Source: Solirubrobacterales bacterium
GTDB taxonomy: Bacteria > Actinomycetota > Thermoleophilia > Solirubrobacterales > 70-9
NCBI GenBank assembly: GCA_020438355.1
Contig: JAGQUT010000016.1
Location: 1 to 43,653 of the forward strand
Direction: 5' to 3'
Length of the DNA stretch: 43,653 nucleotides
The position numbers and the translations under genes were made by a program. A model generated the notes under the pieces. That model was given only the letters and a program-made list of their open reading frames with translations, was not told the origin of the DNA and did no database searches. Shown piece by piece: positions 33,867 to 42,513 of the stretch (position 1 is its first letter; the number at the start of each line of letters is the position of its first letter).

Positions 33867-34715
33867 CTACTTCAGTTTGTAGGCGCGGATGCGCTCGCTG
33901 TGCTCTTCTTCGCTCTGGGAGTAGACCCCGTAAGCAAGGGCATGGACGAGAGCCATGAGGGCCGTGTTCGAGCGAAGGAAGGAAGGACTGTTCGACGAGT
34001 AGTAGAGGCTCATGTCGGCCTTCTTCACCGCATCGGAAAGCGTCGCATCGGCGATCGCAAGCGTTTTGGCGCCTCGATGTCCGGCCAGCTTCATCGCGCG
34101 GGCCAGAAGCGCATGTGAGCGACCGGAGGAAAGCGTGATCAGCAGGGTCTCCTCGTCAACCCGGCCGAGCCGCTGAAGCGAAGGTCCGGCGGTCGAAGTC
34201 ACGATCTCCGCCCGGATGTCGAGCAGGCTCAGGGTGTGACGGAGGTAACTCGCGAAGAAGGCCATCTGATCGGTCCCGACGACGACAACCTGGCTGGCTT
34301 TGGAAAGCGCCGAGACAGCCTCGTCAATCTGGGCCTGATCAAGCTTGCGGGCTGTTTCCTCGAGGTTTGCATGGTCGGTCCCCAGTGAAGCCTCGAACTC
34401 CGAGTGATCGAAGGAGAAGAGCATGCGGCCACCGCTGTCCTCGCCACCGACGGTCGCGCGGTACTCCTCGATTGCAGACGCCTGAAGTTCCGGATAGCCC
34501 TCGAATCCAAGCGCCTGAGAGAAGCGCACGACTGTCGAGGATGATGTGCCTGCCCGCCGGGCGAGCTCTTCCGCAGTAAGGAATGCCGCTTCGTCGAGGT
34601 GATCGACGATGTAACGGGCAACATCCTTCTGGGAGCGGGAAAACTCGTCGATCCGATCCTGGATGTAAGTTGACAGGGTCTTTGTTTCGGCGGTCACAGT
34701 GCTCACGCCGATCAA
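33867..34715 (-). CDS. RpiR/MurR-family transcriptional regulator
   Basis: About 282 residues: N-terminal HTH_6 (SQKDVARYIVDHLDEAAFLT, AEELARRAGTSSSTVVRFSQALG) and a C-terminal SIS sugar-phosphate-sensing domain (VVVVGTDQMAFFASYLRHTL, TLLITLSSGRSHALLARAMK). The family senses phosphosugars and controls sugar catabolism. No sugar gene is adjacent, so its targets are elsewhere. Start uncertain: TTG at 34715 after a GGGGGG, or GTG at 34706. The longest frame, to 34844, would overlap the divergent gene. Confidence 0.88.
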   Translation of the reverse strand: MIGVSTVTAETKTLSTYIQDRIDEFSRSQKDVARYIVDHLDEAAFLTAEELARRAGTSSSTVVRFSQALGFEGYPELQASAIEEYRATVGGEDSGGRMLFSFDHSEFEASLGTDHANLEETARKLDQAQIDEAVSALSKASQVVVVGTDQMAFFASYLRHTLSLLDIRAEIVTSTAGPSLQRLGRVDEETLLITLSSGRSHALLARAMKLAGHRGAKTLAIADATLSDAVKKADMSLYYSSNSPSFLRSNTALMALVHALAYGVYSQSEEEHSERIRAYKLK

Positions 34716-34764
34716 TTCGCCCCCCTGACCCGTTTCCCTTCTAAATTGCCTCTGAGCAGGGATT

Positions 34765-35100
34765 TTGACCCGATTCTCCGGACAGCCCAGCAGAAAGACC
34801 TCGCTCACCGGCCATACGGACGAGGGAGACGAGGTCTGGATCATCCGTTCGATCTCGCAGAAGTTCTACAACTGCCTGGGCTGCCACGGGCCGATCGAGA
34901 TTGGTGACGAACACGTCGTCGTTCAGTACGTCGGCAAGTACGGCGGAACCGAGCACTCGCACTGGCACCAGCGCTGCGCAGAGGAAATCCTCTACTCGCA
35001 GATCCGTGGTCTGAGACAGGTTTCGGCCCGGGAATCGACCCGGGACCGGCTCGAGAGCAGGGGCCGCCGCCCGGCCGGGCGCAGACGGCGACCCCGCTGA
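34765..35100 (+). CDS. Small zinc-finger-like protein of actinobacterial type
   Basis: 111 residues, TTG start. The centre holds YNCLGCHGPIEIGDEHVVV, then HSHWHQRCAEEIL, giving a C-x2-C ... H-x-C set that could bind zinc in a treble-clef/LIM-like fold. Actinobacterial proteins with the same C-x2-C ... HVV ... HWH-x2-C pattern are often listed as ATP/GTP-binding, with no real evidence. The C-terminal 35 residues are very arginine-rich and may touch nucleic acid. Divergent from the RpiR gene, convergent with the copper genes (4-nt gap). Confidence 0.75.
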   Translation: MTRFSGQPSRKTSLTGHTDEGDEVWIIRSISQKFYNCLGCHGPIEIGDEHVVVQYVGKYGGTEHSHWHQRCAEEILYSQIRGLRQVSARESTRDRLESRGRRPAGRRRRPR

Positions 35101-35104
35101 AGCT

Positions 35105-35782
35105 CTACTTCCGGCTGCGACGTCCCCTCACGATGATTCCCGCGACGGTTCCGATCGCGAGGCCCGCGATCACGATGAGGATCAGCGTCTTGCTGTCACT
35201 GCCTTCGTCGGTGGACTCGTCGGCTGGATCTGCGGCGGTGGCGGTCGGTTCACCTGTGCTGGCGGCATCCGCATCAGCCACCTGATCGGCGGACTGCTGG
35301 GCGGCTGCGGCCGGCTTCGAGGCAGTCGAGGTCAGCGTGACGGCCGGGGCCGGGTACTCAGGTTCGACTCCACCCTCTTCAGCCTGGATCCAGGCGGTCG
35401 AGGCGCCACCCTGGCATTTCTGGATCACCTTGAACATGACCGTGTCGCCCTTCTTGCCGTAAATGGTGGCGGTGAAGGGGACCGCAAGCGTCTGGTCGTC
35501 GGGGAGCGGGCCGCCGGTCCAGGTCAATGTGCCGGGAGTCGTCCTGGCCTTCCAGCCCTTGACCGGTTTGGCCTTGACGTCGGTGGCGTTGTCGGGAATC
35601 TGGACGACCAGCGACGTAGTTGCCGCACCGTCACATCCGTGGGGAATCTCGAAACTGAGGTCGACTGGCTTTCCGGCGGCCGCGTCCGAGGGGGTCATCT
35701 CGACATGGGCCATCGCTCCGGACGGAACGAGAAATGCGGCCAGCAGGACGGCCGCGCTGATGATTATCCGGGTTGCTTTCAC
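35105..35782 (-). CDS. ycnI: YcnI-like (DUF1775) copper-associated exported protein
   Basis: 225 residues. The signal peptide ends AMA, and the mature chain starts with His26 (HVEMTPSDA), the residue that coordinates Cu(II) in YcnI mono-histidine-brace proteins. Further marks are DLSFEIPHGCDGAATTSLVVQIP (shortened) and KVIQKCQGG. A Thr/Ala-rich linker leads to a C-terminal membrane anchor (about 198-218) and a basic tail. Lies 19 nt after the CopCD gene in the same operon. Confidence 0.93.
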   Translation of the reverse strand: MKATRIIISAAVLLAAFLVPSGAMAHVEMTPSDAAAGKPVDLSFEIPHGCDGAATTSLVVQIPDNATDVKAKPVKGWKARTTPGTLTWTGGPLPDDQTLAVPFTATIYGKKGDTVMFKVIQKCQGGASTAWIQAEEGGVEPEYPAPAVTLTSTASKPAAAAQQSADQVADADAASTGEPTATAADPADESTDEGSDSKTLILIVIAGLAIGTVAGIIVRGRRSRK

Positions 35783-35801
35783 AATTTCCTTTCTTTTCTG
35801 A

Positions 35802-37529
35802 TCACTTGATCTCGAACTCGAATTCGGCCAGAGGTTCCTCGAATCTCGAAAGCCGGATCGCGGCTGAACCCAGCCACTCGCCCCTCACCCCGAGCATCGC
35901 TCCGGGAACCACGAAGTGGCCGGGGCCGGCCTTGCGTGCTTCAACTTCAATTGGAGCGATGTCTGCTTCCGGCAGCGAGAAGGAAATCTCCATGCTCTGG
36001 ACCTGGACGGGCGCACCGGTCTTTTCGTCAAAGACGTAAAGGTGCACTTCGTTGCTTCCGACCCTGGCCGGATCCACCGTGTATTCGATCTGTTTGCCCT
36101 CGACGACGACCGACCCCGATGCCGGCCCGGCCTGGATCGCATCCGGTGGCGGGTAGCTGACCAGGGCAGCCGACACGGCCAGAACGACCGCGACGAGGAC
36201 GACCTCGATCCGGAGTGCCCGCTTGAGTCTGTTTCCGGGCTCGCCCGGCGACTGCGAGCGTTCCATTCGCTTCACGAGCCCGGGGATGATCCTTCTCCGG
36301 TTGGCCGCACCCAGTCCGATCAGTACCGCGAACAGCACGACCTTGATCGATACCGCCCGGCCGAACTGGGTGTCGAAGAGTGCGCTGACCGATCCGACGT
36401 CGATGATCGCCTGAATGGTTCCGGAGACCGCGATCAGCGCGACGGCAACGAGGGCGATCGACGAGAAGCGAAGTGAAGCATCAGTGAGCAGACGGGTTCG
36501 CTCGGCATTGCTGGCGAGTTCTCTGGTGCCAGCGGGCAGCAGCCAGAGCATCGCGGCGAGACCGCCAGCCCATACCGCCATGGCGGCAACGTGGACGATG
36601 TCGCTCGGAACCATGAGCCAGCTCGGATCCCGGGTCGAGGCATGGCCTGCGAATGCCGGGGTCATCGCCAGGAGCACAGCCAGCGCGAGTCCGGCAATTG
36701 AGACGGCGCCGGTACGCGAGAAACGATTACCGCCCCAGAGAATCAGTCCCAGCAGGGCGAGCCAGATACCCGCCCGAATCAGCATCACCGTTCCGAATCT
36801 TGTGTGAATCACCTCGTCCGGGATCCCGGACCCGAAGGCGCCCCAGAAGCTCGTCCCGGCACCGATCGCTCCCTGGAAGGGGATCGCCGCAAGAGTCGCG
36901 AGCAGTCCCGCCAGCCCCACGGCGATCATCAGCTTCCGGAACCGCCTGAAGACGGCGAAGTCACCGGGTTCGCGATCACGCCTGGAAGGACCCCAGACGG
37001 CGAACATCCAGATCAGTGCTCCGATGGCAAGACTCATGGCCAGGTAGCCGATCCAGCGGTCAGCCCAGAATGCGACCTCGGTCACCTTGCCAGCCTCGTT
37101 CTGAGCCAGAAGTTCGGAGATGGTCTTGCCCTGGACAAAGGCAGCGCCTCCGCTTTCGGGGTTTCCGACCGTGAAAGTGATGCCACCTGAGATCGGGTGC
37201 GAATCGGCCGACACGACCTGGTAGGTCGCGGTATAGATCCCGTCCCGCAGGTCGTCAGGGAGCGTCGCACCAACTGCCTCGGCGCTGCCTCCGGGGCGTT
37301 CGAGCTCGCCGTCCTGGACTTCGTTTCCTTCGGTATCGAAAACCCTGACGGCGCCGAGCGAGGCCTCAACGGGTTCGTTGAAAGTGAAGTTGACCTCGGA
37401 AGGCGCCTCAGCGAGCTCGGCCCCTCGAGGTGGCGAGCTCCCCTCCAGAACGGCGTGGCCGGAAGCCGGCCCGGCAGATGCTGCGAAAAAGGCGGCCAGC
37501 AGTAAGCCGGCCGCGAAGAGTCGTTTCAC
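35802..37529 (-). CDS. CopC-CopD fusion, copper uptake protein (YcnJ-like)
   Basis: 575 residues: signal peptide to residue 24 (ASG), then a CopC domain whose first residue is His25 (HAVLEGSSPPRG) and which contains VVSADSHPISGGITFTVG, the copper site residues. Then a CopD domain of about eight membrane segments, and a C-terminal extracytoplasmic FixH/YtkA-like domain (about 475-575). It probably carries copper across the membrane for cuproenzymes. The ATG overlaps the upstream gene's stop by 4 nt. Confidence 0.94.
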   Translation of the reverse strand: MKRLFAAGLLLAAFFAASAGPASGHAVLEGSSPPRGAELAEAPSEVNFTFNEPVEASLGAVRVFDTEGNEVQDGELERPGGSAEAVGATLPDDLRDGIYTATYQVVSADSHPISGGITFTVGNPESGGAAFVQGKTISELLAQNEAGKVTEVAFWADRWIGYLAMSLAIGALIWMFAVWGPSRRDREPGDFAVFRRFRKLMIAVGLAGLLATLAAIPFQGAIGAGTSFWGAFGSGIPDEVIHTRFGTVMLIRAGIWLALLGLILWGGNRFSRTGAVSIAGLALAVLLAMTPAFAGHASTRDPSWLMVPSDIVHVAAMAVWAGGLAAMLWLLPAGTRELASNAERTRLLTDASLRFSSIALVAVALIAVSGTIQAIIDVGSVSALFDTQFGRAVSIKVVLFAVLIGLGAANRRRIIPGLVKRMERSQSPGEPGNRLKRALRIEVVLVAVVLAVSAALVSYPPPDAIQAGPASGSVVVEGKQIEYTVDPARVGSNEVHLYVFDEKTGAPVQVQSMEISFSLPEADIAPIEVEARKAGPGHFVVPGAMLGVRGEWLGSAAIRLSRFEEPLAEFEFEIK

Positions 37530-38215
37530 CAGGATTCCCTGTCGGACCCGCCGTCGGTGCTTTCTCCTTCAGACTCGTCCGCGTCGTCAGCCTCGTCCCG
37601 CCGCCGGCGGATGACCCAGAAGGCAATAGCTGCGACCACAACGATGGCGAGAATCACGAACGGGATGACCGGAACGCTCGAATCGCTGCCAACCCAGGTC
37701 AGGGTTCCCATGGCTTTGACCGGCTTGCCGTCCACCTCCAGGGGAACTACATAGTCGAAGACCTTCGTCTCCTGCGACTCGTCCTTGATCTGGGGAGGCA
37801 GCCCTTCCCCCATGTAATGAGAACGATGGTCGTGCCACGCGTACTGCCCGGTGTCGTCGACCTCCTTCCAGTCCGGCTCGGCCTTCGCGTCTGCCCGATC
37901 CGGGACCGTGACCTCTGCCTTCCGGTCCTCGTTCAGGTAGTACGAGGGCGAGTTGAGGTTCACCTCGACCAGGCCATCCGCGGAGATACGCACGTAAGGC
38001 TCACCGTCGTAGCCGATGACCACGACTTCCTTGCCGGTGTCGTTCTGCAGCCTTACGCCGTCGTCGAAGTTGTAGGTCTGAAACGACAGGCCGTCTACGG
38101 ACGGGCTGATGGTCGTGATTTCGGACCTGTAGTTGGGGTCGCCCTGATGGGCCTGCGCGAAAGATGGCAGGACCGTCAGCAGGGCCAGTACGAGAATGCC
38201 TGTGAAGCGCTTCAT
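37526..38215 (-). CDS. Exported, membrane-anchored protein of the copper operon, N-terminal His
   Basis: 229 residues, not a family I can name. The signal peptide ends AQA and the mature chain begins His23-Gln (HQGDPNYRS). A beta-rich domain follows, then the histidine-rich motif YAWHDHRSHYMG at about 133-144, a second domain, one membrane segment (about 185-205) and an acidic C-tail. First gene of the operon with CopCD and YcnI, with GGAG 6 nt before the ATG. The N-terminal His plus HDHRSH suggest a copper site; this is inference. Confidence 0.82.
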   Translation of the reverse strand: MKRFTGILVLALLTVLPSFAQAHQGDPNYRSEITTISPSVDGLSFQTYNFDDGVRLQNDTGKEVVVIGYDGEPYVRISADGLVEVNLNSPSYYLNEDRKAEVTVPDRADAKAEPDWKEVDDTGQYAWHDHRSHYMGEGLPPQIKDESQETKVFDYVVPLEVDGKPVKAMGTLTWVGSDSSVPVIPFVILAIVVVAAIAFWVIRRRRDEADDADESEGESTDGGSDRESW

Positions 38216-38305
38216 TGTTACTCCATAACCGCGGAAAGCGGATCGTTGCGGCGTTCAGCCGCGGGTCGGGAACGGTTTCGGCCGCCGCCGGTCACCGAAA
38301 GTGAC

Positions 38306-38620
38306 TCAGGCGGTCAGGGCGGGTGGGCTCCGTCCCGGGAGAAGCAGGCCTTCCAGACGACCCGGACCCGTCAGGGCCTCAGGCCAGCTCGCGCTCAGGC
38401 CGAGGTTCCCCCCAACGACGGTGCGCTTGCGGTTCAGGGCCAGCAGCAACTCCTCGCCGGCGTAACGGCCGAAGGCCAATGGAGCAGCCAGGAGAAACAC
38501 GGGAAGCGTGAACAGAACTGCCTCGGGTGATCCGGTCACCGACAGGAAAAGCGCCCACACGGCAGCCACCAGGAGCAACCCGGCAGTTCGAGGAACGGAC
38601 AGTGTTTGCTGCTTTTCCAT
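38306..38620 (-). CDS. Small two-span membrane protein, unknown
   Basis: 104 residues, two hydrophobic segments (about 10-26 and 33-52), then a soluble tail LGLSASWPEALTGPGRLEGL. No family recognised. It precedes the copper operon by 90 nt on the same strand and may be its first gene. The ATG at 38620 has a TACACT -10 box 7 nt upstream (38628-38633), so I prefer it over a longer in-frame start. Confidence 0.7.
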   Translation of the reverse strand: MEKQQTLSVPRTAGLLLVAAVWALFLSVTGSPEAVLFTLPVFLLAAPLAFGRYAGEELLLALNRKRTVVGGNLGLSASWPEALTGPGRLEGLLLPGRSPPALTA

Positions 38621-38627
38621 CCGGTTC

Positions 38628-38666
38628 AGTGTAGCCGGGAAGCCGGGAGTGTCGACCATCTAGGCT
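38628..38666. promoter_or_regulatory. Divergent leaderless promoter pair
   Basis: Within 53 bp two -10 boxes point outward: TACACT on the minus strand (38628-38633) for the small membrane protein and TAGGCT on the plus strand (38661-38666) for the DsbA-like gene, each exactly 7 nt from its ATG. No good -35 boxes are seen. Confidence 0.5.
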
Positions 38667-38673
38667 TCCGCTC

Positions 38674-39543
38674 ATGGCGCAGATCAAGGCACTTCTCTTC
38701 AATGACCCGTCCTGTCCGTGGGGGTATTCGGCGAGTCCGATCCTTCGAACTCTCGAATGGCGCTACAGGGAGCAGATCGAGTGGCATCTTGCCGTGATCG
38801 GACTTTCAGATGAGTCGAATCCGGTGCCCTTCACACCGGAAGTCGCCTCTGACCTCTACTTCGAGTTCCGAGAGCGGTTCGGAATGCCGTTCGCAATCGA
38901 GACGAAGCTACGTTCGGCGACCAGCGCCCCTGCCTGCCGGGCGATCACCGCCGCCCGCCTGCTCTTTCCCGGGTCCGAGTGGCGGGCGTTGCGCACTTTC
39001 CAGCTGCTCAACTTCAACACCCCCCTGCTGCTGGACGACGAGTCCCAGCTGGAGGAAGCTCTGGGAACCGTTCCCGGGATCGATGCCAGCCAGGTGATGG
39101 CCGCGCTCGACTCGCCCGAGGTGATTGAGGCCTACACAGAGGACTACGAGCATGCCCGCAGCGCCACCGGCGGCGCGACCCACCTTCAGTCAAAGACGGC
39201 CTCAGTGGACGGTGGCGGGCAGCGTTACACCGCTCCTTCGGTGATCTTCGAAGAGGGCGAACGGCGCATCGAGGTTGGCGGCTTCCAGCCGGTCGAGGCA
39301 TACGACGTCGTGATCGCGAATCTCGATCCGACTCTGAAGCGGATGGAGCCTGCCGAGGACCCGCTGGATGCCCTTCGCCTTTATCCGGCCGGCCTGACCA
39401 CCCAGGAAGTGGCGTCCATCATGGCCCAGGGCATGGCCCCGCCCGACAGGACCGAGACCGAGCGCAAGCTCGTCCACCTGCTTGGCGAACAGAAGGTCCA
39501 GAGGGTGCCGCTCGGCAACGACGCTCTCTGGGTGGCCAACTAG
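38674..39543 (+). CDS. DsbA-family thioredoxin-fold protein (CPWG motif)
   Basis: 289 residues, no signal peptide, so cytoplasmic. The redox-type motif is S13-C14-P-W-G-Y; only one cysteine is in the motif, as in FrnE/HCCA-isomerase-like relatives rather than classic CxxC oxidases. A helical insertion follows (SAPACRAITAARLLFPGSEW). The last 65 residues are an extra domain beginning DALRLYPAGLTTQEVASIMA that looks like a small winged-helix. Substrate unknown. Confidence 0.87.
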   Translation: MAQIKALLFNDPSCPWGYSASPILRTLEWRYREQIEWHLAVIGLSDESNPVPFTPEVASDLYFEFRERFGMPFAIETKLRSATSAPACRAITAARLLFPGSEWRALRTFQLLNFNTPLLLDDESQLEEALGTVPGIDASQVMAALDSPEVIEAYTEDYEHARSATGGATHLQSKTASVDGGGQRYTAPSVIFEEGERRIEVGGFQPVEAYDVVIANLDPTLKRMEPAEDPLDALRLYPAGLTTQEVASIMAQGMAPPDRTETERKLVHLLGEQKVQRVPLGNDALWVAN

Positions 39544-39580
39544 GCCTGTGTCTGGGGCAGTGAACCGGTAGCCTGCCCCG

Positions 39581-41662
39581 ATGGCTCTTGGCGGTGCCGA
39601 GGTCGCCGCCAGAGAAGGCGGTTCCCCCACGGCAAAACAAGCGGGCTCGAATTTCCGGCCCGACATTCAGGGAATCCGTGCGATCGCGGTCACCCTCGTG
39701 CTTGCATGCCACGCCTCGATTCCGTGGGCCAAGGGCGGCTACATCGGCGTCGACGTCTTCTACGTTCTGTCCGGCTTCCTGATCACCGGCCTGGTCGTCA
39801 GGGAAATCGAAAAGACCGGCAGGGTCTCGATCCGGAACTTCTACGCCCGGCGGGCCAAACGGCTCCTCCCCCTGGCGGCCCTGGTCCTCGTCTTCATCTG
39901 TATCGGCTCGCTGATCATCTTCCCGCTCGCCCAGCAGGTGACGATCGGCGGTGACGTCTTCGCTGCGGCGCTCTACTTCGTCAACTGGCATTTCATCGTC
40001 CAGGGGGTCGATTACTTCGCCGCAGCCGACGGACTTCACAGTCCCGTCCAGCACTACTGGTCGCTTTCCGTCGAGGAACAGTTCTATGTTGTCTGGCCCC
40101 TGCTGCTGCTCGCTGCGGGGGTCATCGCAACCCGGGCGAAGCGGAACCTGAAGACGATCATTCTCCTGATCACGGTGCCGGTTGCTATCGCCTCGCTGAT
40201 CTACAGCATCCAGTTCACCCAGCAGAACCCGGAGGCAGCCTTCTTCTCGACCATCGCCCGGGCCTGGCAGCTGGCTTTCGGTGCCGTGCTGGCGATGCTC
40301 TTGCCGAAGAAGCTGAACATGCCCGGCTGGCTGGCCACCGTGCTCGGAGCCGGTGCCGTGGGTGTCCTGCTCTGGGCGACCTTCACGATGGATGCCACCA
40401 CCCCGTTCCCCGGCTCGAACGGTCTCTATCCGGTGATGGCAACGATCGTGCTGCTCGTGGTCGGCGCATCCGGAGCCGGCGTCACGACCCGGATCCTTTC
40501 GACGAGGCCGTTCCAGTATGTCGGAAACATTTCCTACTCCTGGTACCTCTGGCACTGGCCCTTCGTCGTCTTCGCACTGGGGATATTCGGCAACCTGAGC
40601 TGGCAGTGGCTCGTCGTCGTGACGCTTTCTTCCTGGATACCGACACAGATCAGCCACACCCTGCTCGAGGACCCGGTCCGGCGGTCGAAGATCCTCAAAC
40701 TGCGCCCGAACCGTGCCCTGGTCATCGGCGCTGCCTGCTCGATCGCCGCTGCCGTGTTCGGTCTCTGGCTCGGCTCGAACCGGATCGACGTGAACGAGCT
40801 GAGTCAGGAGCAGGTTGCCGGTGCCGCCGCGATCAAGAACGGCAATGTGCCCCTGGTCAACTCTGTCGACGCGATCAAGCCGAACCCGCTTCACGCCCGC
40901 GAGGATCGTGGTCAGATGTACCTGGACGGCTGCCTGCTGCTCGGGCCCCGTACCGAGTCGGGCGAATGCGCCTACGGTGATCCTGATGGCGACAAGACGG
41001 TGGTCCTGTTCGGCGACTCCCACTCAATGATGTACATGCCGACCCTTGACGAGATCGGCAAGGAACGCGGCTGGAGGATCATCGGTCTGTCGAGGGCCAA
41101 CTGCGCCATCGCCGAGGTGAAGCTGAATAAGTACTGCGACGAGTGGCGGGCCAATTCACTTGAGCGCATCGCCGAAGAACAGCCGGATCTGGTTGTGGTC
41201 GCCACCTCGACGCGGGCCGTCTACTCGTTGACGATCGACGGCAAGAAGCTGGATCGTGGCGCCAGTGAGCCCTACCTGGTCAAGGGGATGGAAGAGACAT
41301 TCGACCAACTCAAGCAGGACGCGGACAGGGTTATCCTGATTCGTGACCAGGCCCAGGCACCTCGTGAGCCCTGGCTGCCGCACGAATGCGTGGCCGAGAA
41401 CCTGGACAACCTGAAGGTCTGTGCCTTCGAGCCGAAGAGGAACATGGCGATCTCATTCGATGTGAAGGCGGCGGAAGCAACCGGTGTCGACATCATCGAT
41501 CCGATGCCGATCCTCTGCAGCAACGGCCGCTGCCCGGCCGTGATCGGCAACGCCCTCGTCTACCGCGATAGCTACCACGTGTCGGCCACCTACGCGGTAA
41601 CAATGGCTCCCTGGCTGGAAAAAGAGCTGGCCAAACTGAACTTCCCCAACGAGACGGAGTGA
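39581..41662 (+). CDS. Acyltransferase-3 / SGNH fusion (OafA-like O-acetyltransferase)
   Basis: 693 residues. The N-terminal acyltransferase-3 domain has about ten membrane segments (FRPDIQGIRAIAVTLVLACH, GGYIGVDVFYVLSGFLITG, SVEEQFYVVWPLLLL). A C-terminal extracytoplasmic SGNH hydrolase-like domain starts near 440 with the catalytic VVLFGDSHSMMY and ends with DSYHVSATYA (Asp/His). It moves acyl groups across the membrane and places them on a surface glycan. A TAGCCT -10 box is 6 nt before the ATG. Polysaccharide genes elsewhere in the window are consistent. Confidence 0.94.
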   Translation: MALGGAEVAAREGGSPTAKQAGSNFRPDIQGIRAIAVTLVLACHASIPWAKGGYIGVDVFYVLSGFLITGLVVREIEKTGRVSIRNFYARRAKRLLPLAALVLVFICIGSLIIFPLAQQVTIGGDVFAAALYFVNWHFIVQGVDYFAAADGLHSPVQHYWSLSVEEQFYVVWPLLLLAAGVIATRAKRNLKTIILLITVPVAIASLIYSIQFTQQNPEAAFFSTIARAWQLAFGAVLAMLLPKKLNMPGWLATVLGAGAVGVLLWATFTMDATTPFPGSNGLYPVMATIVLLVVGASGAGVTTRILSTRPFQYVGNISYSWYLWHWPFVVFALGIFGNLSWQWLVVVTLSSWIPTQISHTLLEDPVRRSKILKLRPNRALVIGAACSIAAAVFGLWLGSNRIDVNELSQEQVAGAAAIKNGNVPLVNSVDAIKPNPLHAREDRGQMYLDGCLLLGPRTESGECAYGDPDGDKTVVLFGDSHSMMYMPTLDEIGKERGWRIIGLSRANCAIAEVKLNKYCDEWRANSLERIAEEQPDLVVVATSTRAVYSLTIDGKKLDRGASEPYLVKGMEETFDQLKQDADRVILIRDQAQAPREPWLPHECVAENLDNLKVCAFEPKRNMAISFDVKAAEATGVDIIDPMPILCSNGRCPAVIGNALVYRDSYHVSATYAVTMAPWLEKELAKLNFPNETE

Positions 41663-41726
41663 GATCCAGGTTGTCGGTCACTATGGCCAACTGAGCGGAT
41701 CTCGGTGAATCGCGGGATGGGATCTA

Positions 41727-41800
<74 letters not shown>

Positions 41801-41810
41801 TCGCAGAGGG

Positions 41811-41816
41811 AGACTA
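41811..41816 (-). promoter_or_regulatory. Predicted -10 box of the CAT-anticodon tRNA
   Basis: TAGTCT on the minus strand, ending 10 nt before the tRNA, the same box type and distance as for tRNA-Arg. Confidence 0.5.
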
Positions 41817-41906
41817 TTTCGACTACATCGTTCAGCGCTTCGACCCTCGCCGAACTTCAGCGGGTGGATGCCAGGGGCCTCCAGCCGTTCGCTGGCGAGG
41901 AGCAAA

Positions 41907-41958
41907 GGCCGGAAATGGCCGCGATAGTACGCGGGTACATGAGCTGCCGTTTCCGGCC
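41907..41958 (+). other. Hairpin in the gap between the tRNA and the Hpt gene
   Basis: 13-nt arms GGCCGGAAATGGC/GCCGTTTCCGGCC with a 26-nt loop; the single non-Watson-Crick pair is G-U in plus-strand RNA. It lies just past the minus-strand Hpt gene end (42005). Two small CCAGC/GCTGG hairpins flank it. Otherwise the 204-nt gap 41801-42004 shows no credible gene. Confidence 0.4.
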
Positions 41959-42004
41959 GTCGACGAAGCCAGCGGGCGGCTGGTGGTTCCTGGCGCCGCC
42001 CGGG

Positions 42005-42367
42005 CTAGAGGGCAAACAGCTGGGAAAGGGAACGGCCCACGTCGGGCGGCTCCTCTTCGCCGTCTGCCTCGGCCTTGACGCCAGAGGCGAGGGCTTCAGC
42101 GGCCTCGGATATTTGGGCGGCCCTGTTCGGCCTTATCTCCCCCGCCTTGGCGGCGTCAGAGAGGTCCGACTCCATCAGCCCGGCGAGTTCGCCCAAGCGG
42201 CGAAGGCCCAGTGTTGATGCGGTTCCGTGAAGCGCGTGGGCTTCCTGGCGGAGGGTCTCGAAGTCAGTCGTACCTGTGTCCAGACCGGCCGAAATCACGT
42301 CGCAGCGCTGCCGGGCCTCCTTGGCGAAGGCGCTGATCAGTTCGCTGTCTGACTTCTCCTCACTCAC
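42005..42367 (-). CDS. Stand-alone histidine phosphotransfer (Hpt) domain protein
   Basis: 120 residues, helical. The phosphorylation motif is H44-A-L-H-G (QEAHALHGTASTLGLRRLG), the Hpt consensus H-x-L-x-G. It would relay phosphate between a hybrid kinase and a response regulator; neither is nearby, so it is an orphan. GTG start with GAGG 6 nt upstream. The acidic tail EADGEEEPPDVG is probably flexible. Confidence 0.88.
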   Translation of the reverse strand: MSEEKSDSELISAFAKEARQRCDVISAGLDTGTTDFETLRQEAHALHGTASTLGLRRLGELAGLMESDLSDAAKAGEIRPNRAAQISEAAEALASGVKAEADGEEEPPDVGRSLSQLFAL

Positions 42368-42513
42368 GGCTCACCTCGATCTGTCTCGGACGAAAACATC
42401 GGTAGCGCGCCCCCATTGTTGCCGTTTGCCGAAAACGATGCATGCTCACCGTCCCTCCCGGCCTGATCTGGCATAGGCTCCCGCTGGTTTTCATCCTACG
42501 GAACGGAGCGAGA

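Noticed and set aside
39419-41023. 534-codon minus-strand frame
   Set aside because: Antisense to the acyltransferase; charged, repetitive composition, no recognisable motifs.
41864-42217. Plus-strand frame of 117 codons near the Hpt gene
   Set aside because: Antisense to the Hpt gene, whose H-A-L-H-G motif and ribosome site are convincing; the frame has no family features.
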